From: Streptomyces sp. CB02959
GTDB taxonomy: Bacteria; Actinomycetota; Actinomycetes; Streptomycetales; Streptomycetaceae
DNA length: 64,000 nucleotides
Assembly (NCBI RefSeq): GCF_002803155.1
Contig: NZ_NNBP01000015.1
Location: forward strand, 151,934 to 215,933
Direction of reading: 5' to 3'
Both the position numbers and the translations under genes were made by a program. Of this stretch, positions 18,451-26,455 are shown one piece after another (the first letter of the stretch is position 1; the number at the start of each line of letters is the position of its first letter). The notes under the pieces are model-generated. The model worked only from the letters and a program-made list of their open reading frames with translations, was not told the origin of the DNA and did no database searches.

Positions 18451-20271
18451 ATGGCTGCCCAGTTGCACAACCACCTCCCACCTAACCCGCCTGCCCTGTC
18501 CGCAGCTGAATGGTCCACCGCCCGCTGGGAGGACGACGGCGGCAACCTTGCCGAAGTGCGCCCCAGCACGCAGCGGGGCCACTGGCTACGGATCGCCGCC
18601 GCCCTCAGCGCACGGCTGCCGGAACTGACCGGGCGTGAAGACATCCTCGTCACCTGCGAAGACGGCACCCGCTCCGGAGCCCCGGCCGCCTTCTACCCCA
18701 CCACCGCCCAACTGGAGATCGACACCGCCCTCTTCGGACCCCTGCACCCGGCCACCATCCGCCCCGCCCGGCCCGGCGATGAAGATCGCTATCCCAGCGC
18801 GTGGGGTGCCTTCGTCCACGAGGCAGCCCACGCCACTCACAGCCGCTGGTACACCCCAGCGGAGCTGCGCGGCACCGCCGTGGATGTGGCCGGACAAATC
18901 CTTGAGGAATCCCGCGCCGAGCATGCACACCTGCACCGTCGCCCCGGCGACCGCCGCTACCTCCGCTCCGCCGTCCGCACTCTGGTCCTGACCGACTTCA
19001 CCAGCGCCACCCCCACCGACCGCTGGCAGGCAGCCCTTGCGGCCGGGCTGCTCCTCGCCCGCCGCGACGCCGGAATCCTCGACCCGGACGAAACCCAAAC
19101 CCTGGAGCACACCCTCACCAGCATCCTCGGCCCCCACCTCCTCCAAACCCTCGCCGAGATCTGGAGGGCGGCCCACGCCGCTAGCGACGAGGACGGAGCG
19201 GCGATGCTGGCCCATGCCCACGTCTGGTGCCAGGCGCTTGGCGCCACCCCCACCAGCGCACCCCCGCCGCCGGACCCGACCGGCGGCCGCGTGGGCGAGC
19301 TGGCCGAAGCCGTCGGCAAGGTGGTGGCCCAGGTGCAGGCGAACGAAACCGCCCAGGCCGAAGCCGAGGCCAAGGTCGCCGCCGCCCGGACGGCCCGCGT
19401 ACAGGCCAAGGCCAACCACGCCGCCCAGGCGCGGCAGGCCGCGAAGATCGCCGAGAAGGTCTTCGCCTCCCACGGACGCCCCTTCACGCCCGGCGACCCC
19501 GGCAAGGGCCGCGAGCGCTCGCCGGTCACCGGAACCCGGGCACCGGAAGCAGGGGAGAAAGCGGCCGCCGGACGACTGGCCAGGGTGCTGCGGGCGGCCT
19601 CCTACCGGGAACGCATCGCCACCGTTACCGCCTCCGCCGCCCCGCCCGGACGGCTCAACATGCGCCAGGCCCTGGCCCGGGACGCCCAACGTGCCGCAGG
19701 TGCCACCCCCACCGCAACACCCTGGACCCGCACCCTCCACCGCCCCACCCCGACCCCACCCCTACGGGTCGGTATCGCCGTCGACGTCTCCGGCTCAATG
19801 CACCGCGCTACTGCCCCCATCGCCTCAGCCGCCTGGATCCTGGCCAAAGCCACCGCCCTGACCGACCCCGACTCCCGCACCGCCACCGTCGCCTACCACC
19901 GCTCGATCACCGCCATCACCGCGCCTGGACGTATCCCCGCCCGTGTCACACAGTTCAAAACCAAGGGAGGGGGCCACTGCCTCGCCGAGGCCATCGACGC
20001 CCTGACTGCCGGGCTCGACCTTGACCGACCCGGAGCTGGCCGCCTGCTGGTCATCGCCTCCGACGGCTACTACAACCCCAACGAAACCGCCCGCGCCGCC
20101 ACCCGCATCACCGCCCTACGCAAGACCGGATGCGCAGTCCTCTGGCTCGCCTTCGCCCCCGACCCCCGCCCCCTGCCCGGCACCACCCTCCTGGAACTGA
20201 CCGACCCCGCCCAGGCCATCACCGCCATCGCCCAAGCCGCCGCCACCGCCCTGGCCATCACCCGCCCGTAA
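18451..20271 (+). CDS. VWA-domain protein with an HExxH metalloprotease-like motif
   Basis: ATG at 18451 follows GAAAGGA; the longer open frame upstream is a shadow of the AAA gene. The 606-aa product has an N-terminal domain with HEAAHATH (His123-Glu124-...-His127) and LEESRAE about 25 residues later, a pattern like a gluzincin HExxH...E zinc site. An Ala/Lys/Gln-rich coiled stretch follows (about 290-340), then a C-terminal VWA domain with a perfect MIDAS, DVSGSM (445-450), and later Thr/Asp positions. VWA proteins partnered with MoxR ATPases serve as substrate adaptors. The added protease-like site makes this one unusual. Confidence 0.85.
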   Translation: MAAQLHNHLPPNPPALSAAEWSTARWEDDGGNLAEVRPSTQRGHWLRIAAALSARLPELTGREDILVTCEDGTRSGAPAAFYPTTAQLEIDTALFGPLHPATIRPARPGDEDRYPSAWGAFVHEAAHATHSRWYTPAELRGTAVDVAGQILEESRAEHAHLHRRPGDRRYLRSAVRTLVLTDFTSATPTDRWQAALAAGLLLARRDAGILDPDETQTLEHTLTSILGPHLLQTLAEIWRAAHAASDEDGAAMLAHAHVWCQALGATPTSAPPPPDPTGGRVGELAEAVGKVVAQVQANETAQAEAEAKVAAARTARVQAKANHAAQARQAAKIAEKVFASHGRPFTPGDPGKGRERSPVTGTRAPEAGEKAAAGRLARVLRAASYRERIATVTASAAPPGRLNMRQALARDAQRAAGATPTATPWTRTLHRPTPTPPLRVGIAVDVSGSMHRATAPIASAAWILAKATALTDPDSRTATVAYHRSITAITAPGRIPARVTQFKTKGGGHCLAEAIDALTAGLDLDRPGAGRLLVIASDGYYNPNETARAATRITALRKTGCAVLWLAFAPDPRPLPGTTLLELTDPAQAITAIAQAAATALAITRP

Positions 20272-20277
20272 CCACCC

Positions 20278-20304
20278 GCCGCCCCGGGCCCCACCCGGGG
20301 CGGC
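20278..20304 (+). terminator. Hairpin after the VWA gene
   Basis: An 11-bp perfect stem (GCCGCCCCGGG with its complement) around CCCCA, 6 nt after the stop at 20271. It is a good candidate terminator for the AAA-VWA operon. Confidence 0.7.
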
Positions 20305-20669
20305 ACCACCGAGCCCCAACCCACACCGTCGCCCGAAACCGCACCACACGATCAACAGGAACGATTCCCACCGCCATGACCGACCGCCCCTACCCGTCGC
20401 CGTGAATCGGCCCCGGTCACGGCCACGGCCTGCTCCAGAACGCCGGCCACACTACCGACCTGCACGCAGCCACGCTTCGCCCAGCAAATGCACCCGCTCA
20501 TCGCTGTCCAGGCCGTCATGACCGCACCGGAACGTGACCGCCCGCAGTTGGCCGTGCAGGGACCCCTTCGATTTCCGCCCCAGCACCGCACCAGTTCAGG
20601 GATGTCGGCGCCGGTACCCCACGGCAGGCCGCCCGCCTGCGCCACTCGTCGCTATCAAAGGAGGAATCA
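20305..20669. other. Intergenic stretch without a gene
   Basis: Only GC-rich shadow frames are visible; nothing with a ribosome site or a family motif. It presumably includes the promoter for the gene at 20670. Confidence 0.45.
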
Positions 20670-21122
20670 ATGGAGCCGCACTACCGCCACGCCACTCACC
20701 GCCTGCTCACCGAGACACACCGTCATCTCGCCACGCACAGCGACCAGGCTGTCCCTCCCTTGCACGCACTACTCGCCCAGCTCGTCGTTGAGCTGTACGA
20801 CCGCGATCTGCTCGGCGACCACCCGCTCTCGCTGGGCGGCATCGTCGACGAGGCCGCCTCCTGCCTGGTGAACCTGGCCACACCCCAGCGCGTGGTCCAG
20901 CGCTTTGACGAGGACCTGGCCGGTTGGCTGAGCGAACTCGACCGCCTCACACTTCCCGAGCGCCTCCGTCTCCTGGACACCGCCATCTGCCACACCGCCC
21001 CCACCCTGGCGCCAGATCGGCTTCCGGCGCGGCGTCGCACGGCCGGTCCGTGCCCGTGCCCGTGCAACAGCGGGGATTTCTGCGGTGGTTGCGGCCACGC
21101 GGGGTGCGCAGGCCGCCGCTGA
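20670..21122 (+). CDS. Hypothetical protein with Cys-rich tail
   Basis: ATG at 20670 has the very strong site AAAGGAGGA. The 150-aa product is mostly alpha-helical (LLAQLVVELYDRDLL...RFDEDLAGWLSELDRLTLPERLRLL), and ends CPCPCNSGDFCGGCGHAGC. The seven Cys and one His in that tail suggest a metal-binding knuckle. No family was recognised. It lies alone between the VWA operon and the gene-poor region. Confidence 0.6.
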   Translation: MEPHYRHATHRLLTETHRHLATHSDQAVPPLHALLAQLVVELYDRDLLGDHPLSLGGIVDEAASCLVNLATPQRVVQRFDEDLAGWLSELDRLTLPERLRLLDTAICHTAPTLAPDRLPARRRTAGPCPCPCNSGDFCGGCGHAGCAGRR

Positions 21123-21495
21123 CCCGCAACCCGTCGGATCGGGGTGAGACACCGGTGTGGATCCGTACGCACTCGTAGTCAGGCGTTGTAGCCGGTCCCA
21201 CGCATGGGCAGGTACCACCGTGACAGGCAGAGTCAGTTGACGACCTTGATGCAGGTCGAGGCCGTCGCGCGCTGAGCGTCAGGCGGGAGGGAGGGCACTC
21301 TACCCCGAGAATCTGCCGGCCAGGCCGTTGCTGAGTGCCTGGGCCCCGACCGACCCGGAGGGCTCGTGGGTCAGGGTAGGGCGTCGGCTGGGGTGCGGGC
21401 CCAGGCCGGTGTCTGCTGGCAGCTGGCCGGCACGGCGCCGGATGTCGGAGACGACCGGGCAGGCGTGGCCGGCCATTGGCGGTGCGTTCTGGTCG

Positions 21496-21673
21496 TCAGC
21501 GCTGTGGGCGGCGGAACCAATCGCCGGACTGACGCTGAGAAAGCCCAGCCACGATGGCGATGCCCAGGCCCAACTGAACGATCCCGGCTGGTGTGCCACG
21601 ACCCAAAGTGCCAAGACCAAAAAAGGATCACGAACGATGCGAAGACGATCGCGGTGACCCTCGCCCTCTTTAC
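21496..21673 (-). pseudogene. Possible small membrane protein with two frameshifts
   Basis: Reading the minus strand, three consecutive pieces in three different frames each look like one hydrophobic protein: VTAIVFASFVILF, then LVLALWVVAHQP, then IVQLGLGIAIVAGL with a hydrophilic end and a stop. The first break falls at a run of six T, a typical slippage site. The reading is fragile and could be chance. Confidence 0.25.
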
Positions 21674-22134
21674 ATAGGGGGACAACCCATGTGTCAGCCG
21701 CAGGCCGGGGGGGGGTGCCCCTGACCCCGGTTGACGCCCGGTATCGCGAGGTGTCCGGGACGACTCGTGCTGACGTGGCGCGCGGGGCGCCAGGCTGCCA
21801 CCCTCACTTGCTGCCGCTCGCTCAGTTGCTATTGGCGGCCGGTGGACGTTCGCCCTCGTGGGTGCTCCTGGTCCTGGTTTCTGCCCCGGTTACCGGGCTC
21901 GGACTCCGGGGCCGTCAAGAGTCGGTCTCCCGCTAGCTCATGGACTGTCAGTGCCGCGCCCTGGAGCTCGGTGTAGCGACTCGGCGCCCCGTACTGTCAG
22001 ACCCAGCGGGTAAAGTACCGCCGCTCACGGGCGGCAGCGATGGCGGCTGGGTTTTTCACGTGCCGAACACCCGCCAAATCGCCTCATACTCGACCGTTCA
22101 CGTGTGCAGTTCCTCACTCCATCCGGCCCGATCA

Positions 22135-22155
22135 GTGACGTGACCTTCGTCACTT
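22135..22155. promoter_or_regulatory. Inverted repeat AGTGACG-N7-CGTCACT
   Basis: A perfect 7-bp inverted repeat with a 7-nt spacer in a gene-free region. The same half-site recurs at 22288-22301 and, as GTGAC-N5-GTCAC, at 23059-23073. Could be operators for one dimeric regulator. Confidence 0.4.
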
Positions 22156-22287
22156 TACCAACAGAAAACCCCTTCAACCTGGGCTGTTACCGGGATCTAG
22201 AGCCCGAACTGGGCGGACCAACATGTGAGTACCTGTCGCACAATCACCGTGACACAAGGCAAGATGAGGGCATCGCCGTCGGCGAGT

Positions 22288-22301
22288 GTGACGGGCGTCA
22301 C
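22288..22301. promoter_or_regulatory. Palindrome GTGACG-GG-CGTCAC
   Basis: A perfect 6-bp inverted repeat with a 2-nt spacer, sharing its arms with the repeat 150 bp to the left. No gene overlaps it. Confidence 0.4.
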
Positions 22302-22419
22302 GGATTTCCGGATTCACTTGCGTACGCGACAGTAACCGCATTCGGACATACGGAAGGCCCCACCCGGCGCCGGCCAAGCATCCTGGTGAGGCCCTCCTCA
22401 GTGCACCGTGTGCAGCGCG

Positions 22420-22441
22420 GCCCCGACCGTTAGGTCGGGGC
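22420..22441 (+). terminator. Rho-independent-like hairpin followed by TTTT
   Basis: A perfect 9-bp stem (GCCCCGACC/GGTCGGGGC) with a GTTA loop, followed on the plus strand by four T. It lies 8 nt beyond the stop of the 43-aa minus-strand gene at 22450 and could end transcripts from either side. Confidence 0.7.
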
Positions 22442-22449
22442 TTTTCGCG

Positions 22450-22581
22450 TTACCAGGACCAGTTCTGCGCGATCTCGTAGACCACGCGGACCAGGAGCCC
22501 CAGCCATCGGGCGGTCTGCTTCGACCGGTCCCGCTTGCTGCAGCAGCGGCAGTGCTCCTCCGACTTGTCCAGCTCAGTCAT
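22450..22581 (-). CDS. 43-aa small protein with CRCC motif
   Basis: A 43-codon frame begins MTELDKSEEHCRCCSKRD, continues with a basic stretch and an amphipathic or membrane-like helix (ARWLGLLVRVVYEIA), and ends NWSW. The acidic start, clustered Cys and Trp-rich end look like a real protein rather than a shadow, and a hairpin lies directly behind the stop. The ribosome site is weak. A metal-binding or membrane-associated role is possible. No family was recognised. Confidence 0.5.
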   Translation of the reverse strand: MTELDKSEEHCRCCSKRDRSKQTARWLGLLVRVVYEIAQNWSW

Positions 22582-23058
22582 CGGAACCCATCACCCCATT
22601 TCCGTGGGGACTGCGGATTTCGCAGCCCCGTGGAGGGTCCACATGCCTTCGTGGCCTCCCGGGGAGTCACGACGGTGCGCGAGCCCATGGGATGACAGGT
22701 AGCGGGCAGACTACCGGAGCGCTGCGGAATCCGTTTGCGCGTCAGTTCCTAACTGCTGGCCCGGTAGTCGGGCACTGCGTGCCATGTCAAGCGGTCGGAT
22801 AGGCCACTCGGGGCACCGTTTTTGGGACCTCCAAGCCTCCGAACTGGGGGAGTTCTTGAGGGTGCGTCCGGTACGGCGTGCCAGTTCCCGCAGATGGCGT
22901 GGCAGGGTTCCTGACGGTTCGTCGGTGCGGCCTGCCAGTTCCCGCAGGTGGCGTGCCGAAGCTCACAAAAGGAGCGTGCGGGACGAGTGAACGCGCGCGC
23001 CCCCTCAGGCCGTGGCGGACGGTCAGGCCGGCCCGCTGAACGGCAAGAAGCACAACAT
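22582..23058. other. Gene-poor stretch upstream of the FG-GAP remnant
   Basis: No gene recognised. It contains a 23-bp unit present twice (22879-22955) and a small hairpin (CTGCG...CGCAG) near 22620. Confidence 0.4.
22879..22955. repeat. Two copies of a 23-bp unit, 54 bp apart
   Basis: The unit TGCCAGTTCCCGCAGRTGGC followed by GTG occurs at 22879-22901 and 22933-22955, differing at one base. The 54-bp period is a multiple of three, so a coding origin is possible, but no gene is apparent. Confidence 0.6.
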
Positions 23059-23073
23059 GTGACGGTATGTCAC
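23059..23073. promoter_or_regulatory. Inverted repeat GTGAC-N5-GTCAC
   Basis: A third inverted repeat sharing GTGAC/GTCAC arms with those at 22135 and 22288. It overlaps the FG-GAP remnant and may be chance. Confidence 0.25.
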
Positions 23074-23262
23074 CTGGCAGTACATGAAGAAGATCGCCAC
23101 CGGCGACTTCAACGGCGACGGCCTTGACGACGTCGTCGGCATCACGGACGTCGGTGGTCTGTCCCGCTACACCGCTACGACAGCAATGCCGACGGCGGCC
23201 TCAACAACGGCGTTCCGATGTGGCACGACAACAGCTGGGGCGGCACCCAGATCCGGGCCGGG
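23060..23262 (+). pseudogene. Remnant of an FG-GAP/VCBS-repeat secreted protein
   Basis: From 23084 the plus strand reads MKKIATGDFNGDGLDDVVGI, the calcium-binding DFNGDGxxD hallmark of FG-GAP/VCBS repeats common in Streptomyces secreted proteins. Around 23170 the frame shifts by one and continues YDSNADGGLNNGVPMWHDNSW, the expected next part of the repeat. A stop codon lies just upstream in the first frame. Both ends are lost, so this is a dead fragment. Confidence 0.7.
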
Positions 23263-23310
23263 CGCATCCTGCATGGTGTGCAGGGTGCGCCCGGCTGGTG
23301 GTGCCGGCGT

Positions 23311-24279
23311 TTACTGGGGGTTGTTGGCCGAGGTGGCACCGGCCAGGCGGAACGTGCGCGGCGTGTCGCTTACTTGCTCGGCGATGCCGAGGCGAACCAG
23401 CTTGTCCAGCGCGTTCGCGATGGCTCCTGAGGACCGCTCGACGATGCGGCTGATCTTGGTCGCTGTGAACGCCTCGTTGGGGTGTGATTGGAGGTGGTCG
23501 ATGACCATCTGCTGTAGCACCCCTGGTGCGAGCCGCCGCTTCTTGCTCGGCGGGGTGGTGATCGCATCTGCCGGTGTCGTTTGTGGTTCGGTGATCGCCA
23601 GTGGCGCGGGGGCTTTGTCGTCGGCTTCGTCGCGCTTGGCGTTATGTGACGGTTCGCTCTGGCCTGCGTCGCCCTCCTGGCCTGTGGTGAGGTTTGCGCT
23701 CCCGGTATCGGATGTGGGGCGGGTGTTGTCAGAATCTGGCTGCTCGGCTGCGGCTGTGTCGTGGGCGTCGTCGGCGTCCGGGGTCGGACCGTCTGGCTGG
23801 ATCCCGCTCTCGGTGCTCTGTGTGATGAGTGCGGTAGGGGCGCTCTCGCCCACTGCGGCGTGGTCGTCGTTCGCCTCGTTGTCGTCCGTCTCCGGGGCTT
23901 CGGGAGTGGCGAGTTCTGGGGCGTCGGTGGTGGAGAGGCCCGGATTGGTGTTCGCGGGTGCCGGGACGTTTTCGTCCTCGGTCGGCTCGTCGTCGGGAGT
24001 GGGACGCCAGAAGTCGGGGGTGCGGCAGGGGCCGTCGTGGCCGCCGGGAGTGCGGGCGGCGAGGCCGCGCCTTTCCAGGGTGGCCAGGGCCTTCCCGGCG
24101 GTGGAGTGGCCGACGCCTGCGGCTTGGGCGAGTCCGGCGGCGGTGGTGGGTTCGGTGAGGGCGAGGAGTTCGGTGTAGACCGCGGCTTGCGCGTCGGTCA
24201 AGTCGGTAAGGCCGGCGAGCAGGACGGCAGCGGTTGCGGTGTCTGGTGCGTGGTTGTCGTCGGGGATGGTGTCGGACAT
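23311..24279 (-). CDS. Winged-helix protein closing the type IV secretion operon
   Basis: ATG at 24279 has GAGGG upstream. The 322-aa product has an N-terminal MarR-like winged helix (AAVYTELLALTEPTTAAGLAQAAGVGHSTAGKALATLERRGLA, about 28-72). A long acidic Thr/Asp/Glu/Ala-rich linker follows (about 90-240), then a second helix-turn-helix at the C-terminus (VIDHLQSHPNEAFTATKISRIVERSSGAIANALDKLVRLGIAE). Two DNA-binding ends joined by a disordered arm suggest a bridging regulator of transfer genes. Inferred from position as the last gene of the operon. Confidence 0.75.
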   Translation of the reverse strand: MSDTIPDDNHAPDTATAAVLLAGLTDLTDAQAAVYTELLALTEPTTAAGLAQAAGVGHSTAGKALATLERRGLAARTPGGHDGPCRTPDFWRPTPDDEPTEDENVPAPANTNPGLSTTDAPELATPEAPETDDNEANDDHAAVGESAPTALITQSTESGIQPDGPTPDADDAHDTAAAEQPDSDNTRPTSDTGSANLTTGQEGDAGQSEPSHNAKRDEADDKAPAPLAITEPQTTPADAITTPPSKKRRLAPGVLQQMVIDHLQSHPNEAFTATKISRIVERSSGAIANALDKLVRLGIAEQVSDTPRTFRLAGATSANNPQ

Positions 24280-24644
24280 CTGGGGTCCCTCGATTCCGCA
24301 TGTGATTGGACTGTGAGGTCCCCGGCCGGGGTGGCCGCGTGTACGGCCTCGGGTGTTCGCCGACGCGTGCGCATCGCGTGGTTTCGGTGAACGTGGCCGT
24401 GAGGGGAGCGAGTTCATGGTTTGTGAACCCACGGGCTTTTGCGGCCACGACCATGGACGCTCGAACCGTGGGCGAAGTCAAGCGATGGGATTCCCGGAAT
24501 CGCCGCTGGTCAGAGTGGATGGTGCGGTCGATGGGCCGGAGCTTGGAGAGCGGGGGGCGTGTCCCGGTTGGGGGCGGGCGTGGGAGGGCGGTCCCGGTGT
24601 GCGGGTGGTCGGTGATCCGTCCGGTGCCGTGGGCGGGGGCGGGT
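24280..24644. other. Gap inside the secretion operon
   Basis: 365 bp between the DUF2637-like stop and the winged-helix start. No convincing gene on either strand. It may hold a separate promoter for the winged-helix gene. Confidence 0.4.
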
Positions 24645-25517
24645 TCATCCGATCGGGGGTGGGCGGTCGGTGCGGTGGGTTTGGAGCTGGTTGTGGAGTC
24701 GGCGGGCGCGGTTGGAGCCGACGCCGAGTTCGTTGCGTAGCCGCCAGGCGGTGACCGGTTTGCCGGTGGTGGCGCGGGCGGCGTTGTCGAGGGCGACGGC
24801 ACGCGGCCATACGTCGGCGTCTGCCGCCCCGGTTCCGACCGGTGGGCGGTCGGTGGGCGGGGGCTGGCCGTTGGGTGTGTTGTCGCCGGTCTCGGGCCCG
24901 GCTGGGTCCCTGCTTGTGCTGGCGGGGGTAGTGGCTGTGGTTGGACAGCGGTCGGTTTCGCTGGCCGGAGTGTATGCGGGCGGCCGGTGGGCGGTCGGCG
25001 GTCGGGCGGCCGGGGTGGTGGGGGCGGTAGGCGGTCGGAGGGTGTGGGCGGTGGGCGCTTCGGGGGAGGTGAGGTGGTCGAGGAGGGTGGTGATGGTGCG
25101 GCGGTAGGCGGCGATGGTTTCGGTGAGGGCGATGAGGAGGAGGGCGGGGGTGAGGTGGAGGAGGACGGCTGCGGGGTCGGCGTGGTGGGGCCAGCCGATC
25201 TGGCCGTCGGGCCACAGGCTCTGCCACGTGTTTATGAGGGCGGCGGTGGAGCCGGCGCTCCAGCGCAGGGTGGTGGACCAGGCGGGTGGGGTGATGCCCC
25301 AGGCGGCCAGGCGTGCGTCGACGTAGAGGATGCCGGCGAGTGCGGTGCCGATCATGGGGTCGAGGAGGACGGCGATGGGGAGGGGAACGTCGCGGCTGGT
25401 GGCGAAGCGGGTGACGTTGACCGTGGTGAAGACCAGCGCCAGGACTCCGACGACGCACAGGACCCGGGTCATGGAGCGGAGGAGGCTGACGGCTTCGCGG
25501 GCGGCGATCTGCTTCAC
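24645..25517 (-). CDS. DUF2637-like membrane protein of the transfer operon
   Basis: GTG at 25517 lies in a GTGA overlap with the upstream hydrolase gene. The 290-aa product has four hydrophobic segments in its first 140 residues (VLCVVGVLALVFTTV, IAVLLDPMIGTALAGILYV, STAALINTW, AAVLLHLTPALLLIALTE). The spacing and the internal Asp are as in DUF2637, a family of Streptomyces plasmid spread proteins. A long Pro/Thr-rich arm and a C-terminal helix-turn-helix-like segment (NAARATTGKPVTAWRLRNELGVGSNRARRLHNQL) follow. A membrane helper with a DNA-binding tail is inferred. Confidence 0.65.
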   Translation of the reverse strand: MKQIAAREAVSLLRSMTRVLCVVGVLALVFTTVNVTRFATSRDVPLPIAVLLDPMIGTALAGILYVDARLAAWGITPPAWSTTLRWSAGSTAALINTWQSLWPDGQIGWPHHADPAAVLLHLTPALLLIALTETIAAYRRTITTLLDHLTSPEAPTAHTLRPPTAPTTPAARPPTAHRPPAYTPASETDRCPTTATTPASTSRDPAGPETGDNTPNGQPPPTDRPPVGTGAADADVWPRAVALDNAARATTGKPVTAWRLRNELGVGSNRARRLHNQLQTHRTDRPPPIG

Positions 25518-26455
25518 CGGACACCGCCTCCCGCTCGCGCCACGGGCCTGGTCGCACCCTGGAAGGCAAGGGTCTGGGTGCGTGCAGGGCCCTGGCGAAC
25601 AACAGCTCCGGGGTGCGGGGCGTCGATCGCCTGTCCGGCGCCGATGAACAGCGAGACGTGAGCGATGTGGTCCGGGCTGGGCCCGAAGAACAGCAAGTCG
25701 CCCGGGGCCAGTTGGGTGTCCCTTGGGAGGTGGGGGCTCGTGTCGTATTGGGCTTGGGCGACGCGGGGGAGACGGACGCCTGCGGCTCGGTAGGCAGCTT
25801 GGGTGAGGCCGGAGCAGTCGAAGCCGCCGTCGGAGGGGCCGTTTCCACCCCAGACGTAGGGGGTGCCGAGCTGGGCGTGGGCGAAGGCAACTGCTATGGC
25901 ACCGGTATTGGTTGGGGTTGGGGTGATGGTTGTGTACCCGCGTGCCGCCGCGAGGACTTGGCTGACGTAGGTGTGGGAGTGGTTGTAGGCGAAGATCGCT
26001 GTCTGGAGGTTCTTGCCGCCTCGGGCGCCGTTGGCGCACAGCAGGCGCGCTGCCGCGTATACGGCGTCGACCGGGTCCCAGGGCGTGGGTGGCTCCTTTC
26101 CTCCGGGCGGTACGGGGTGGGCGTATGCCTGGAAGGTGGATGGCAGGAATTGCATAGGTCCCACGGCGTTTGCCGAGGAGATCATGGTGGGGTGGCGGGC
26201 GTGGTCGGTCTCGGTTTTGCCGATGGCGGCAAGGACGGTCCACGACAGGCCGGGGCAGGTGAGGGCGGCGCGCTGGTAGAGGGCGAGCATGCGGGGCGGG
26301 ATGTCGTTCAGGGCGTGTGTGCTCGGAGAGGCCGGTGCGCTGCTGTTTGGTGAGAGTCCGCCGAGCGCTGCGGCGATGGTGAGGGCGGCGAGCAGAGGCA
26401 GGGCCAGGACTGTGCAGCCGATGCCGGTGATCGCCTTTGTGAGCAGGGAGCTCAC
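25514..26455 (-). CDS. Bifunctional peptidoglycan hydrolase: lytic transglycosylase plus NlpC/P60
   Basis: GTG at 26455 overlaps the preceding stop (GTGA). The 313-aa product has an N-terminal membrane anchor or signal (CTVLALPLLAALTIAAALGG). An SLT domain with the catalytic-type Glu follows in IGKTETDHAR, then SANAVGPMQFLPSTF. The C-terminal NlpC/P60 domain has Cys in FDCSGLTQAAYR and His in DHIAHVSLFIG. Such VirB1/TcpG-type enzymes locally open the cell wall for conjugation machines. All catalytic-type residues expected from the families are visible. Confidence 0.92.
   Translation of the reverse strand: MSSLLTKAITGIGCTVLALPLLAALTIAAALGGLSPNSSAPASPSTHALNDIPPRMLALYQRAALTCPGLSWTVLAAIGKTETDHARHPTMISSANAVGPMQFLPSTFQAYAHPVPPGGKEPPTPWDPVDAVYAAARLLCANGARGGKNLQTAIFAYNHSHTYVSQVLAAARGYTTITPTPTNTGAIAVAFAHAQLGTPYVWGGNGPSDGGFDCSGLTQAAYRAAGVRLPRVAQAQYDTSPHLPRDTQLAPGDLLFFGPSPDHIAHVSLFIGAGQAIDAPHPGAVVRQGPARTQTLAFQGATRPVARAGGGVR

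Larger units (their letters stand above)
21123..22419. other. Gene-poor 1.3-kb stretch
   Basis: No intact gene was recognised. It holds a possible decayed membrane protein (21496-21673, minus) and two GTGACG/CGTCAC palindromes (22135-22155 and 22288-22301). The part from 22080 to 22300 is A/T-richer and looks regulatory. Confidence 0.4.

Noticed and set aside
22879..22955. CRISPR-like repeats
   Set aside because: Only two units with a 31-bp spacer, one mismatch and no cas genes.
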